A stretch of 64,000 bases of DNA from RGIG5612 sp045627365 (GCA_045627365.1 JAZQNN010000008.1:1-64000), one strand, 5' to 3'. Shown: positions 18,923 to 27,037, numbered from the stretch's first letter. Notes: generated by a model not told the origin, from the sequence alone. Translations and numbers: made by a program.

Positions 18923-19959
18923 AATTCTGTCTCCTTTTTCTTGTTGCGGGCCGGAAGTAGTATCCTGGCGCCGTAAATAATAGCAAATAAACCAAACATA
19001 AAACTGATCATAACGCAGATCCAAAGGTTCGGACCTGTAAGTAGCATCGATTGACCGATATACGTCCCCGGAAACAGGGCAGTAGCGGCAAGCCCGAAAG
19101 CAAAAGAGGGTCTTGTCGGCATTGCTCTTACAAGAAGCCATAAAGTTACCGGCATCGTAAGGTTAAGCAAAAACTGACCGATAAGTGACGGTACCATATA
19201 ATCAGAGCAAAAAGCTATAAGCACTGCGGCCGGGAGAAGGCTGATTATTCCACTTGCGAGCGGACCGATCTTATCCATAATGAACCCGCCCAGGAATTTT
19301 CCGGCGAATACGCATCCTACAGTGATCAGCGTAAGCAATGTGCCTTGCTTCCAGGGGAATGACACAGCTGAGCCGCCAATGGCTCTGACGATTACAGCGC
19401 ATGTCAGCAATACTATTGAAAGAACTACCGCGAAGATACTGCATTTTGGTCTAATGATCGCATATGCTGTAGGTCCGTCTGCTTCTGATGGGGCGTTTTG
19501 CATGAAAAGTATAGCTGCGCTGAGTACCATCATGGATATGGTTACATAAATGCCGATAGAAGGGAACAATGTTCCGAGTATTACTCCGAACGCGCCCGGT
19601 GCCACGAACATTCCAAGGTAGGATGCTTTTCCTTTGCTTCTCTCGATAACGAGCGTTCCGCCTGCTACGTGGAAAAGGCTGTTGCCAAGTCCGATAAGTA
19701 TTATCTTGAGGATAGCCGGCCCCGGGATAAAGAACCCGGCGGCGAGCATGATCGCAGAAAGCGCAACTCCCTGAAAATGCATCATAAGCTTATCAGCCAA
19801 AAGCCCCACAAGACACTGCGTCACAAAAGCAAGTGTATTGTAAAGCATAACAAGAAATAATATATTCTCTTTGTCGATCAGCTGGCCGTAAATCGTTGCT
19901 GCGCAAATCGCGTCAGTAAGGAAATGGCAAATCGAAGAAAGCAGTATCGTCATGATCAA
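18919..19959 (-). CDS. MFS transporter inside the his operon
   Basis: 346-residue permease with about 10-12 hydrophobic helices, shorter than the usual 400 residues of the superfamily. The first half (ICHFLTDAICAATIYGQL, then GLLADKLM and GLGNSLFHVAGG) resembles the fosmidomycin-resistance-like (Fsr) branch. Start is TTG 19959 overlapping the hisB stop (TTGA), or ATG 19953. Substrate is unknown; its place between hisB and hisA, coupled on both sides, suggests a link to histidine or a pathway intermediate, but that is inference only. Confidence 0.82.
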   Translation of the reverse strand: MIMTILLSSICHFLTDAICAATIYGQLIDKENILFLVMLYNTLAFVTQCLVGLLADKLMMHFQGVALSAIMLAAGFFIPGPAILKIILIGLGNSLFHVAGGTLVIERSKGKASYLGMFVAPGAFGVILGTLFPSIGIYVTISMMVLSAAILFMQNAPSEADGPTAYAIIRPKCSIFAVVLSIVLLTCAVIVRAIGGSAVSFPWKQGTLLTLITVGCVFAGKFLGGFIMDKIGPLASGIISLLPAAVLIAFCSDYMVPSLIGQFLLNLTMPVTLWLLVRAMPTRPSFAFGLAATALFPGTYIGQSMLLTGPNLWICVMISFMFGLFAIIYGARILLPARNKKKETEL

Positions 19960-20543
19960 AGAACACCCTTTGTCGATGGAATCTCTTCTGCAAATGCGCT
20001 GTCTATTGCAACTGCTTTTCTAAGGCTTTGCGCAATCGATTTATAAGCGCATTCGATTATATGGTGAGAATTCGAGCCGGCAAACTGTATGACATGCAGC
20101 GTAATTTCTGCCTTTCTGGTAAAACCGAGCCAGAACTCCTGAACAAGCTCCGTATCAAATGTTCCGACTTTCTCAGTAGGTATATCGAGGTTAAAGTTGA
20201 GGAATGAACGCCCGGAGATATCAACAGCACTCATTACTAGCGATTCGTCCATCGGTGTGATCGCATCGCCGTATCTTACGATGCCTTTTTTGTTCCCGAT
20301 TGCTTCGGAAAAAGCCTCACCAAGGGCAATTCCTATATCTTCAACTGTATGGTGATCGTCAACATATGTGTCGCCCTTGCAGGTGATGTTAAGGTCGAAC
20401 CTGGCGTGCTTTGCGAGGAGAGTAAGCATGTGATCAAGGAAACCGCAGCCTGAGTCAACACTTGATGTGCCGGTCCCGTCCAGATTCAGGTGCACAGATA
20501 TGTCAGTCTCGTTTGTTTTTCTGGTAATTGTCGATTCTCTCAT
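19956..20543 (-). CDS. hisB: Imidazoleglycerol-phosphate dehydratase
   Basis: 195-residue manganese enzyme, monofunctional HisB type. The family motifs GFLDHMLTLLAKHARFDL, DDHHTVEDIGIALGEA and SNSHHIIECAYKS hold the metal-binding His residues. The start is ATG 20543 (MRESTITRK), because AAGGAGAG lies just upstream; an ATG at 20561 that overlaps the hisC stop would put this site inside the gene. Confidence 0.97.
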   Translation of the reverse strand: MRESTITRKTNETDISVHLNLDGTGTSSVDSGCGFLDHMLTLLAKHARFDLNITCKGDTYVDDHHTVEDIGIALGEAFSEAIGNKKGIVRYGDAITPMDESLVMSAVDISGRSFLNFNLDIPTEKVGTFDTELVQEFWLGFTRKAEITLHVIQFAGSNSHHIIECAYKSIAQSLRKAVAIDSAFAEEIPSTKGVL

Positions 20544-20557
20544 TTCCGTCTCTCCTT

Positions 20558-21619
20558 TCATTGTTTACTGATTATATCAGATAAAACAGATATAAGGGTA
20601 CGCATTTGTTCATCAGTTCCGATCGATATACGATTGTACTGACATATTCTTTTGGCCGAGAAATGTCTTACAAGAATACCTCGTTCCTTAAGCGTCAGGT
20701 ATAACTTTTCACCGTCGATATCAGGATGCTTGGCAAATACGAAATTTGCCTTGGAGTCAAGCACTTCAAAGCCTAATTCGCGAAGCTTTTTCGTTGTCCA
20801 TTCACGAGTGGCAATAACTTTTCTGCAGCATTCCTTCGTATATGCCTCATTATTCATAGATGCAAGACCTGCAGCAAGTGTCATGCTGTTGACGTTGTAT
20901 GGATTTGTTGAATAACGGAGCGTTGTCAGATCTTTTATGAGCTCCGGACAACCGAACGCGAATCCGAGTCTTGCGCCGGCCATTGAACGCGATTTGCTGA
21001 ATGTGGAAAGCACAAGAAGGTTATCGTATTTCTTAATGAGCGGAACGCAGGACGTGCCGCCGAAATCCACATATGCCTCGTCAATTACAACAACATTGTC
21101 CGGATTGCTCTTTACGATTTCTTCAATAGTTTCAACATCGAGGCTGAGACCTGTAGGGGCGTTGGGATTGGCGATAAAGATCGTCTTGTTGATGCCCATA
21201 TAGTCAGTCGGGTCCAAAGAAAAATCATCTTTTAAAGGGATCTGTTCATACGGAACCCCTATAAAATCAGCAAATACCTGATAGAAACCATATGTGATGT
21301 CTGCGAAAACCGCAGGCGTTTTCTGATCACAGAAGGCCATAAATGCAAAATACAGAGCTTCGTCTGAACCATTGTGAATACTGATCTCATCAGGAGAAAC
21401 GCCGTATACTTCGGCCATTTTAGCCCTAAGCAGCGAGCATGTCGGGTCAGAGTAGAGGAAGAGCCGTTCAGCACTCTCGGTTGCTGCCTTAACAACATCA
21501 GCCGGGGCCGGATATGGGTTCTCGTTGGTATTTAGCTTTATGTACTTCATATCCTTCGGCTGCTCGCCGGGTGTATAAGGAATGAGTGTTTTGAATTTGT
21601 CGATAAAGAATCTGCTCAT
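20558..21619 (-). CDS. hisC: Histidinol-phosphate aminotransferase
   Basis: PLP enzyme of fold type I, 353 residues, transferring the amino group from glutamate to imidazole acetol phosphate. Visible features are KLNTNENPYPAP near the start, VIDEAYVDFGG (PLP contact) and the Schiff-base lysine in STFSKSRSMAGARLG. It starts 15 nt after the hisD stop. Substrate is supported by its place in the operon. Confidence 0.97.
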   Translation of the reverse strand: MSRFFIDKFKTLIPYTPGEQPKDMKYIKLNTNENPYPAPADVVKAATESAERLFLYSDPTCSLLRAKMAEVYGVSPDEISIHNGSDEALYFAFMAFCDQKTPAVFADITYGFYQVFADFIGVPYEQIPLKDDFSLDPTDYMGINKTIFIANPNAPTGLSLDVETIEEIVKSNPDNVVVIDEAYVDFGGTSCVPLIKKYDNLLVLSTFSKSRSMAGARLGFAFGCPELIKDLTTLRYSTNPYNVNSMTLAAGLASMNNEAYTKECCRKVIATREWTTKKLRELGFEVLDSKANFVFAKHPDIDGEKLYLTLKERGILVRHFSAKRICQYNRISIGTDEQMRTLISVLSDIISKQ

Positions 21620-21633
21620 TGTATGCCTCTTAA

Positions 21634-22908
21634 TTAATCTTCAAGTCTTGTAAGAGCGCTCTTGGCATGCGCGGTAAGTCCTTCAGTCGTTGCGAAATAT
21701 GCGATATCAACGGCAACTTCCCTTATTGCATCCTGAGTAAAGAATGTGTATTGAGATTTCTTGACAAAATCATCGACGGACAGAGGATTCGAGAATTTTG
21801 CCGTTCCCATGGTCGGAAGCGTATGATTAGGACCGGCAAGGTAATCTCCGAGTGCTTCCGGACAATATCTCCCCATGAATATAGAGCCTGCGTGACGAAT
21901 TTTGTCAAGATAATCAAATGGATTGTCAACGACCAGTTCCAGGTGTTCCGGTGCTATCTCATTGGCTATATCAATAACAGTCATCAGATCATCGGCAATA
22001 ATGATCTTGCCGTTAGTGTCTATCGAAGCTCTGGCAATTTCTTCGCGCTCAAGAAGAGGGATCTGACGCTCTAATTCGCTGCTGACAGCCTGGGCAAGTT
22101 CTTCGGAATCAGTAACAAGAACTGCGCTTGAAAGCTTGTCATGTTCAGCCTGGGAGAGGAGATCTGCAGCGACCCATTTCGGATTGGAAGCACCGTCTGC
22201 AACGACTAATATCTCACTCGGTCCTGCTATCATATCGATGGAAACCTGACCGAACACCTGCTTCTTAGCTTCCGCTACGAATGCATTGCCCGGGCCAACG
22301 ATCTTGTCGACCTTAGGGATGGATTCGGTGCCGTATGCCAGAGCCGCGATCGCCTGTGCGCCGCCGACTTTATAGATTCGGTCGATTCCTGCGACCTTAG
22401 CTGCTGCAAGGATCGCCGGGTTTACTTTGCCGTTTTTGCCCGGAGGTGTGACCATTACGACCTGCTCAACGCCCGCGATCTTGGCCGGAATTGAATCCAT
22501 AAGAACAGTAGAAGGGTAGGCTGCAGTGCCGCCCGGAACGTACAAGCCGGCTTTGTCAACAGGAGTGATCTTCTGCCCCATGACGCAGCCGTCGGCGCGT
22601 GTTATCCTGAAGCCTTCACGCTTTTGCTTTTCGTGAAATGCGCGGATATTTGCTGCGGCTTCTTCAAGCACTTCAAGAAGTCTGGGTTCAACGGTATTAA
22701 GAGCTTCGTCCATTTCTTCTTTAGACACGAGCAGACTATCAAGCACTACCTTATCAAACTTCTCAGTGTATTCGATAAGAGCTTTGTCGCCGTTATTCCT
22801 TACGTTGTCGATTATCTCCGTCACGATAGAGGCTATGTCAACCTTAGGCTCTACACGTGCAAATATTTCACTTGCCGGAACTTCACCGTATTTGTATATC
22901 TTAATCAT
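21634..22908 (-). CDS. hisD: Histidinol dehydrogenase
   Basis: Zinc enzyme of 424 residues that oxidises histidinol to histidine in two NAD-dependent steps. Typical blocks are PVDKAGLYVPGGTAAYPSTV, KVGGAQAIAALAYGT, DMIAGPSE, SQAEHD (zinc and catalysis) and APEHLEL. It starts 10 nt after the hisZG stop with AAGGAG as ribosome binding site. Confidence 0.98.
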   Translation of the reverse strand: MIKIYKYGEVPASEIFARVEPKVDIASIVTEIIDNVRNNGDKALIEYTEKFDKVVLDSLLVSKEEMDEALNTVEPRLLEVLEEAAANIRAFHEKQKREGFRITRADGCVMGQKITPVDKAGLYVPGGTAAYPSTVLMDSIPAKIAGVEQVVMVTPPGKNGKVNPAILAAAKVAGIDRIYKVGGAQAIAALAYGTESIPKVDKIVGPGNAFVAEAKKQVFGQVSIDMIAGPSEILVVADGASNPKWVAADLLSQAEHDKLSSAVLVTDSEELAQAVSSELERQIPLLEREEIARASIDTNGKIIIADDLMTVIDIANEIAPEHLELVVDNPFDYLDKIRHAGSIFMGRYCPEALGDYLAGPNHTLPTMGTAKFSNPLSVDDFVKKSQYTFFTQDAIREVAVDIAYFATTEGLTAHAKSALTRLED

Positions 22909-22918
22909 TTTGAACTCC

Positions 22919-24499
22919 TTACCTGATGTTTCCTATTTCTTCCTGGATGGTGCGGATCAGCTCAGAATTGAATTTGTAACTTGCTTTATTTGCAATGAGC
23001 CTTGCACTGATCCCAACGATTTCCTCAACTACTTCAAGATTATTTTCTCTGAGCGTAGAGCCCGTCTCAACCAGATCGACAATTACGTCTGAAAGGCCAA
23101 TGATGGGAGCGATTTCGATGGAACCGTTGAGGTGGATTATGTCTATGTCGCGTCCTTTGGAGGAGTAGAAGTCCTGAGCGATCGTGGCGAATTTGGTCGC
23201 TACACGAAGCGTCTTTGAAGTATCATCTTTGAATCCCCTCGGAGCAGCTACGCACATGCGGCATTTGCCGAAACCAAGGTCTGCAAGTTCATAAATGTCC
23301 GGTGTATATTCAAGCAGGATATCCTTGCCGGCAACTCCGATATCAGCTACGCCCCGCTCAACATATATTGCAACGTCTGACGGCTTTGCCCAGAAATATC
23401 TGACACCTTTTTCCGGATTTTCGAAGATAAGCTTCCTTGTGTTGTCAAGAATTGCAGGGCAGTCAAAGCCGGCACGGGCAAATATCTCATAAACCTTTTC
23501 GCCGAGTCTTCCTTTAGGAAGAGCAACTGTCAGGAACGGCTTCTCTTCGGCATCAGCTGCAGCTGCTTCAATGTCATCCAGCCTCTCCAAAGCATCAAGA
23601 TATACAGCAAAACCGATTGCCTTTGAAGAACGGCCTATCTGCTTCATCAGCTTATCGTATTGGCCGCCTGAAAGTATCTTTCTTGATATGCCCTTGATGA
23701 AACCGTTAAACACGAGGCCGTTATAGTATTTCATGTCGGATGACACAGAAAGGTCGATCCTTAATGATGAAAATTCTGCCTGATCCGATAAAGCACTGAT
23801 CTCATTTTCAAGCTCACACACAGCCTCCAGTGCACGTGGCCACGGACCAAGAAGATTCTTTAGCTCGGCAATTACCTCATTTGGCTCACCGTAGATAGCA
23901 AGGAGCTTGGCAAGAACCTCAGAGGCTGACGTCGGAACAGAGCATTTCTCACATATTTTAAGCAGTGTGTCTGCGTTTTTCTCTGCGAAACAACGAACTA
24001 TTCCGTCTGCATAGTCTTTGGAAATACCAAGACTGTCTATGATACCGGACAGGATCCCTAAATGAGAAATCTCGAGGATTCCGTCGCCGCTGATGGTAGA
24101 AATGCTTTTAGCAGCAAGAAGAAGAACTTCGTTAATGTTGTCGGAATCGAGATTTCCGATGCATTCAAGACCGGTCTGCATGATCTCGCTGAATCTTTCA
24201 CCACCGGCGGCACGATATACATTTTCATTGTAATAAAGCTTCTGAACCTTATCAGGCTCATCGGTGCTGCTTTTGATGATCGATAGAGTGACGTCAGGCT
24301 TTAATGCCATGAGTCGGCCATTAGTATCTGTAAATGTGATGATGTTGTCAGAAACAAGGAAATCCTTATTGCGGACATACATATCATATTCTTCGAATTT
24401 GCCCATTTTGAAGCGGGCATAGCCATACGCTTCGTAAAGAGAGCGCAGTCCGAAAATTATTTTCTCCTCATTGGAGAGAACGGAAAAATCGAAATTCAT
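22919..24499 (-). CDS. hisZG: HisZ-HisG fusion: ATP phosphoribosyltransferase regulatory and catalytic parts in one chain
   Basis: 526-residue single open frame. Residues 1 to about 308 are a HisZ domain, a paralogue of histidyl-tRNA synthetase (MALKPDVTLSI, RAGGERFSEIMQTGLE, MKYYNGLVF, ILSGGQYDKL). A short Ala/Glu-rich linker (about 309-320) leads to a short-form HisG domain (321-526) with LPKGRLG, VGVAGKDILLEY and DLVETGSTLREN. In most bacteria with short HisG the two are separate subunits of an octamer that performs the first, feedback-inhibited step of histidine synthesis. No stop or frameshift is visible at the junction. Start overlaps the regulator stop (ATGA). Confidence 0.95.
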   Translation of the reverse strand: MNFDFSVLSNEEKIIFGLRSLYEAYGYARFKMGKFEEYDMYVRNKDFLVSDNIITFTDTNGRLMALKPDVTLSIIKSSTDEPDKVQKLYYNENVYRAAGGERFSEIMQTGLECIGNLDSDNINEVLLLAAKSISTISGDGILEISHLGILSGIIDSLGISKDYADGIVRCFAEKNADTLLKICEKCSVPTSASEVLAKLLAIYGEPNEVIAELKNLLGPWPRALEAVCELENEISALSDQAEFSSLRIDLSVSSDMKYYNGLVFNGFIKGISRKILSGGQYDKLMKQIGRSSKAIGFAVYLDALERLDDIEAAAADAEEKPFLTVALPKGRLGEKVYEIFARAGFDCPAILDNTRKLIFENPEKGVRYFWAKPSDVAIYVERGVADIGVAGKDILLEYTPDIYELADLGFGKCRMCVAAPRGFKDDTSKTLRVATKFATIAQDFYSSKGRDIDIIHLNGSIEIAPIIGLSDVIVDLVETGSTLRENNLEVVEEIVGISARLIANKASYKFNSELIRTIQEEIGNIR

Positions 24500-24789
24500 T
24501 TTTCAGTCTCCTTGCTGTTATCGATTGCTTTGCGATATCCGCCGCTTCCGTAATTAAGGCATCTGGATACACGGCCGATTGTAGCGGAACTGATGCCGAC
24601 TTTGGCGGAAATCGCGTTGTAGCTTTCTCCGGCATCAAGCAAAAATGCCGCATCAAGCCTCTGGGCCATATCCAGAACTTCCTTGACTGTACATATATCA
24701 GTGAAAAAATCATAGCAGTCCTCAAGTGAATCAAGCTGCATGATTGTTTTAAACAGTCTGTCAACAGATTCTGTATGCATTGATGTCAT
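24496..24789 (-). CDS. TrpR/YerC-family (HisR-like) repressor
   Basis: 97-residue DNA-binding protein of the TrpR-like YerC/YecD family. The helix-turn-helix is in ESYNAISAKVGISSATIGRVSRCL near residues 55-78. It is the first gene of the his operon and its stop overlaps hisZG by ATGA. TrpR-family regulators of histidine genes have been described in Clostridia, which fits. An inverted repeat over its own promoter is the likely operator, so it probably represses the operon and itself when histidine is plentiful. The effector is inferred. Confidence 0.88.
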   Translation of the reverse strand: MTSMHTESVDRLFKTIMQLDSLEDCYDFFTDICTVKEVLDMAQRLDAAFLLDAGESYNAISAKVGISSATIGRVSRCLNYGSGGYRKAIDNSKETEK

Positions 24790-24800
24790 AAGATTCCTCC

Positions 24801-24831
24801 TTGCTAAGTAGCTTTATATGCACGTTAGCAA
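24801..24831. promoter_or_regulatory. Candidate operator of the his operon
   Basis: Perfect 7-bp inverted repeat TTGCTAA (24801-24807) and TTAGCAA (24825-24831), 17 bp apart, overlapping the -10 box and transcription start of the leftward his promoter. A repressor bound here would block initiation. It is the best candidate site for the adjacent TrpR-like regulator. Confidence 0.7.
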
Positions 24832-24858
24832 TTTATCACTTTATCACAGTAAAGTCAA
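24830..24858 (-). promoter_or_regulatory. Promoter of the his operon
   Basis: On the minus strand, TTGACT (24858-24853) and TAAATT (24835-24830) with a 17-bp spacer, about 41 bp before the regulator start codon, which has AAGGAGG as ribosome binding site. Confidence 0.75.
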
Positions 24859-24867
24859 GGAACAAAT

Positions 24868-24900
24868 ACAACAAAATAGCGGCAACCGTAAGGCTGCCGC
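24868..24900 (-). terminator. Terminator after the CofE-like gene
   Basis: Hairpin with arms GCGGCA and TGCCGC (24879-24900, extended by further pairs), followed on the minus strand by TATTTTGTTGT. It separates the CofE-like gene from the his promoter. Confidence 0.8.
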
Positions 24901-24928
24901 TTGGTAATAGTTACCTATAATGTATTTA

Positions 24929-26119
24929 TCAATCCGTGTAGTTATCAAAGTAACCCTGAATATAGATAAATGGTGTTCCCTTATCACCTGAGCCGCTTGT
25001 AAGGTCTGACAAAGAACCAAGAAGGTCGGTAAGCTGACGTGGGGTAGTGCCTTCAGTTGCCATTGTACCCTTAAGGTTAGCGTCTTTCTTACGGATAGCT
25101 TCGGAAATGGCTTCTTTAAGCTCATCGCCCTTAAGTCCGGCAAAATCGTTATCTGCAAGATATTTGAGCTTGAGCTCGTTAGGCTGTCCGATAAGTCCGT
25201 CTGTGTATCCCGGAGAAACAACAGGGTCAGCAAGCTCCCAGATCTTTCCGACAGGATCCTTGAAAGCGCCGTCGCCGTAAACCATGACTTCGATGGTCTT
25301 GCCTGTAAGGGCTTTGATATCAGCCTGAACGCCTTCGGCAAATTCCTTGCAGTTGATAGGGAAGAGCTTGATCGAATCTTCTGTTGCTTTGTTTGATCCT
25401 AAGATACCGTATGTCGGGTTGCATCCGGATCCGTCAACAGGAGCGCTCATAAGGTCGTCAAGACCAAGAACGATCTTGGCGCCGGCTTCCTTAACAAGTC
25501 TCTTGGAACGTGCACGGGTGTGAATGTCAGCACAGATAACAACGTCAGTGTAGTTAATAATCGTACGAGCGTTGTTAGCGAAAATGATCTCAGCCTCAGC
25601 ACCTTCGTTCTCTATGAGCTCTTTGTAATAGTTTACATAATCGATGTCGGTAAAGGTGTGCTTTGATTTGCCGAATGTTCCCTCAAACTGAGCCTGGGTG
25701 AGAACATCTGTGTATGGATTGATGCCTGCCGCATCAAGCTTATCAAGGTCAAGCAGGTGATTGCCGACTTCATCACTTGGATAGCTGAGCATTAGAACAA
25801 CTTTCTTGCAGCCGCGGGCAATACCCTTAAGACATATCGCGAATCTGTTCCTTGAAAGGATAGGGAAGATAACACCAACGGTCTCGCCGCCGGTTTTAGC
25901 TTTAACATCAGCAGCAAGCTGATCAACGGTTGCATAGTTTTTCTGTGAACGGGCCAGAATGGACTCAGTTACGGCTAAAACGTCCTTGCGTCCGATTTCG
26001 AAGTCGCCATTGTTGATACAATCCATAACAACGTCGACAACGATCTTGCGCAAATCATCGCCTTCCTTTACGATAGGACCACGGAGACCTCTTGAAACTG
26101 TTCCGATTCTTCTAGACAT
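24929..26119 (-). CDS. Coenzyme F420-0:L-glutamate ligase-like protein (CofE/FbiB_N family)
   Basis: 396-residue protein with the fold signature of CofE-type gamma-glutamyl ligases: an N-terminal RRIGTVSRGLRGPIVKEGDD segment, DVLAVTESILARSQ near residues 46-59 and a long Asp-rich core (LGLDDLMSAPVDGSGCNPTYG; VMVYGDGAFKDPVGKIWELADP). CofE adds glutamate to coenzyme F420 by GTP-dependent ligation. It is longer than archaeal CofE (about 250). Clostridia are not known to make F420 and no other F420 gene is seen, so the real substrate is unknown. Monocistronic. Confidence 0.72.
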   Translation of the reverse strand: MSRRIGTVSRGLRGPIVKEGDDLRKIVVDVVMDCINNGDFEIGRKDVLAVTESILARSQKNYATVDQLAADVKAKTGGETVGVIFPILSRNRFAICLKGIARGCKKVVLMLSYPSDEVGNHLLDLDKLDAAGINPYTDVLTQAQFEGTFGKSKHTFTDIDYVNYYKELIENEGAEAEIIFANNARTIINYTDVVICADIHTRARSKRLVKEAGAKIVLGLDDLMSAPVDGSGCNPTYGILGSNKATEDSIKLFPINCKEFAEGVQADIKALTGKTIEVMVYGDGAFKDPVGKIWELADPVVSPGYTDGLIGQPNELKLKYLADNDFAGLKGDELKEAISEAIRKKDANLKGTMATEGTTPRQLTDLLGSLSDLTSGSGDKGTPFIYIQGYFDNYTD

Positions 26120-26297
26120 CTTTTTTCTCCTTATTATTGTGCGATACTTGACAAATACCGCAAATTACATTATCTTTCATGTGCTTGTCGGGCAGAACAA
26201 ATAATCGGCTCAGCAAAAACACCTGAAGAAGTATATCACAACGCTTAGTCAATGCAAATAGAAATTTGAAATTGTTAAGAAAAAAACCAAATTATCT

Positions 26298-26326
26298 GTT
26301 GACATTGTCTAAAGAGGAGACTATAA
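26298..26326 (+). promoter_or_regulatory. Sigma-A promoter of the infC-rpmI-rplT operon
   Basis: Perfect TTGACA (26298-26303) and TATAAT (26321-26326) with a 17-bp spacer. Transcription would start near 26333, about 175 nt before infC. In the 178 bp between the CofE-like gene and this promoter I see no gene. Confidence 0.93.
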
Positions 26327-26332
26327 TCTTCA

Positions 26333-26500
26333 AGTCGTGAAAAACAAGAAGAGTATCCACTCTCACCTCGTCGCACGAAGCGCACGCTGGTTAATAAATC
26401 CGAAGATACGACCCAGGCAGGTCTGTAATCAAGCGGTTTTTATTCTGTGGATAACTTTTCGGTTATCCTTTTTTTATACCGTGATCACACAACTGGAGGT
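26333..26500 (+). promoter_or_regulatory. infC-rpmI-rplT leader with transcription attenuator (L20-leader type)
   Basis: Untranslated leader of about 170 nt ending in a terminator hairpin: GGATAAC (26449-26455) / GTTATCC (26462-26468) followed by T7. In Bacillota the translation factor IF3-L35-L20 operon is repressed by L20 binding to such a leader and causing early termination. The upstream part (CACTCTCACCTCGTCGC and the following GC-rich stretch) could form the competing structure. Class assignment is by position and layout, not by a covariance search. Confidence 0.7.
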
Positions 26501-26507
26501 GAAATTA

Positions 26508-27014
26508 ATCGACAATTTAATTAATGAACAGATTCAGGCTGATGAAGTCAGACTTATCGGTGAAGAAGGCCAGATGATAGGTGTTGTTTCTCTTCAGGAG
26601 GCACTTAGCAAGGCTGAGGAAGCCGGAGTCGATCTTGTGCTTATCGCACCGCAGGCAACTCCGCCTGTTTGCAGGATCATTGACTATGGCAAGTTCAAGT
26701 ATGACCAGCTCCGCAAGGAGAAGGATGCCAAGAAGAAACAGAAGACCATTGAGGTCAAGGAAATTCGCCTTTCTCCGAATATCGATTTAAACGATATCAA
26801 GACCAAGGCCAACAATGCCAGGAAGTTCATTCAAGGTGGCGACAAAGTTAAGGTTTCACTGCGTTTCAGAGGCAGAGAAATGTCTCATATGCAGGAAAGC
26901 AAGCATGTACTGGATGATTTTGCACAGATGCTCGAGGACGTCGCTCAGATCGATAAAGCCCCTAAGGTTGAGGGCAGGAACATGGTAATGTTCATGACAG
27001 CTAAGAAGAAGTAA
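26508..27014 (+). CDS. infC: Translation initiation factor IF-3 with AUC start codon
   Basis: 168-residue IF3: N-domain NLINEQIQADEVRLIGEEG, linker and C-domain with KEIRLSPNIDLNDIKTKANNARKF and VSLRFRGREMSH. No ATG, GTG or TTG lies at the right place. ATC 26508 lies 8 nt after the perfect GGAGG (26495-26499) and gives the normal protein length. AUU, AUC or AUA starts are a known feature of infC, allowing IF3 to limit its own synthesis because it rejects such codons. A longer frame from GTG 26337 would translate through the leader terminator and is not real. Confidence 0.95.
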   Translation: MDNLINEQIQADEVRLIGEEGQMIGVVSLQEALSKAEEAGVDLVLIAPQATPPVCRIIDYGKFKYDQLRKEKDAKKKQKTIEVKEIRLSPNIDLNDIKTKANNARKFIQGGDKVKVSLRFRGREMSHMQESKHVLDDFAQMLEDVAQIDKAPKVEGRNMVMFMTAKKK

Positions 27015-27037
27015 TTTATTTTTAGGAGGGTATAGAA

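Noticed and set aside
20544..20561. Longer HisB start overlapping hisC
   Set aside because: The AAGGAGAG ribosome binding site would be inside the gene; the start at 20543 gives the usual length.
26337..26507. N-terminal extension of infC from GTG 26337
   Set aside because: It would run through the leader terminator, has no ribosome binding site and does not match IF3; ATC 26508 fits.
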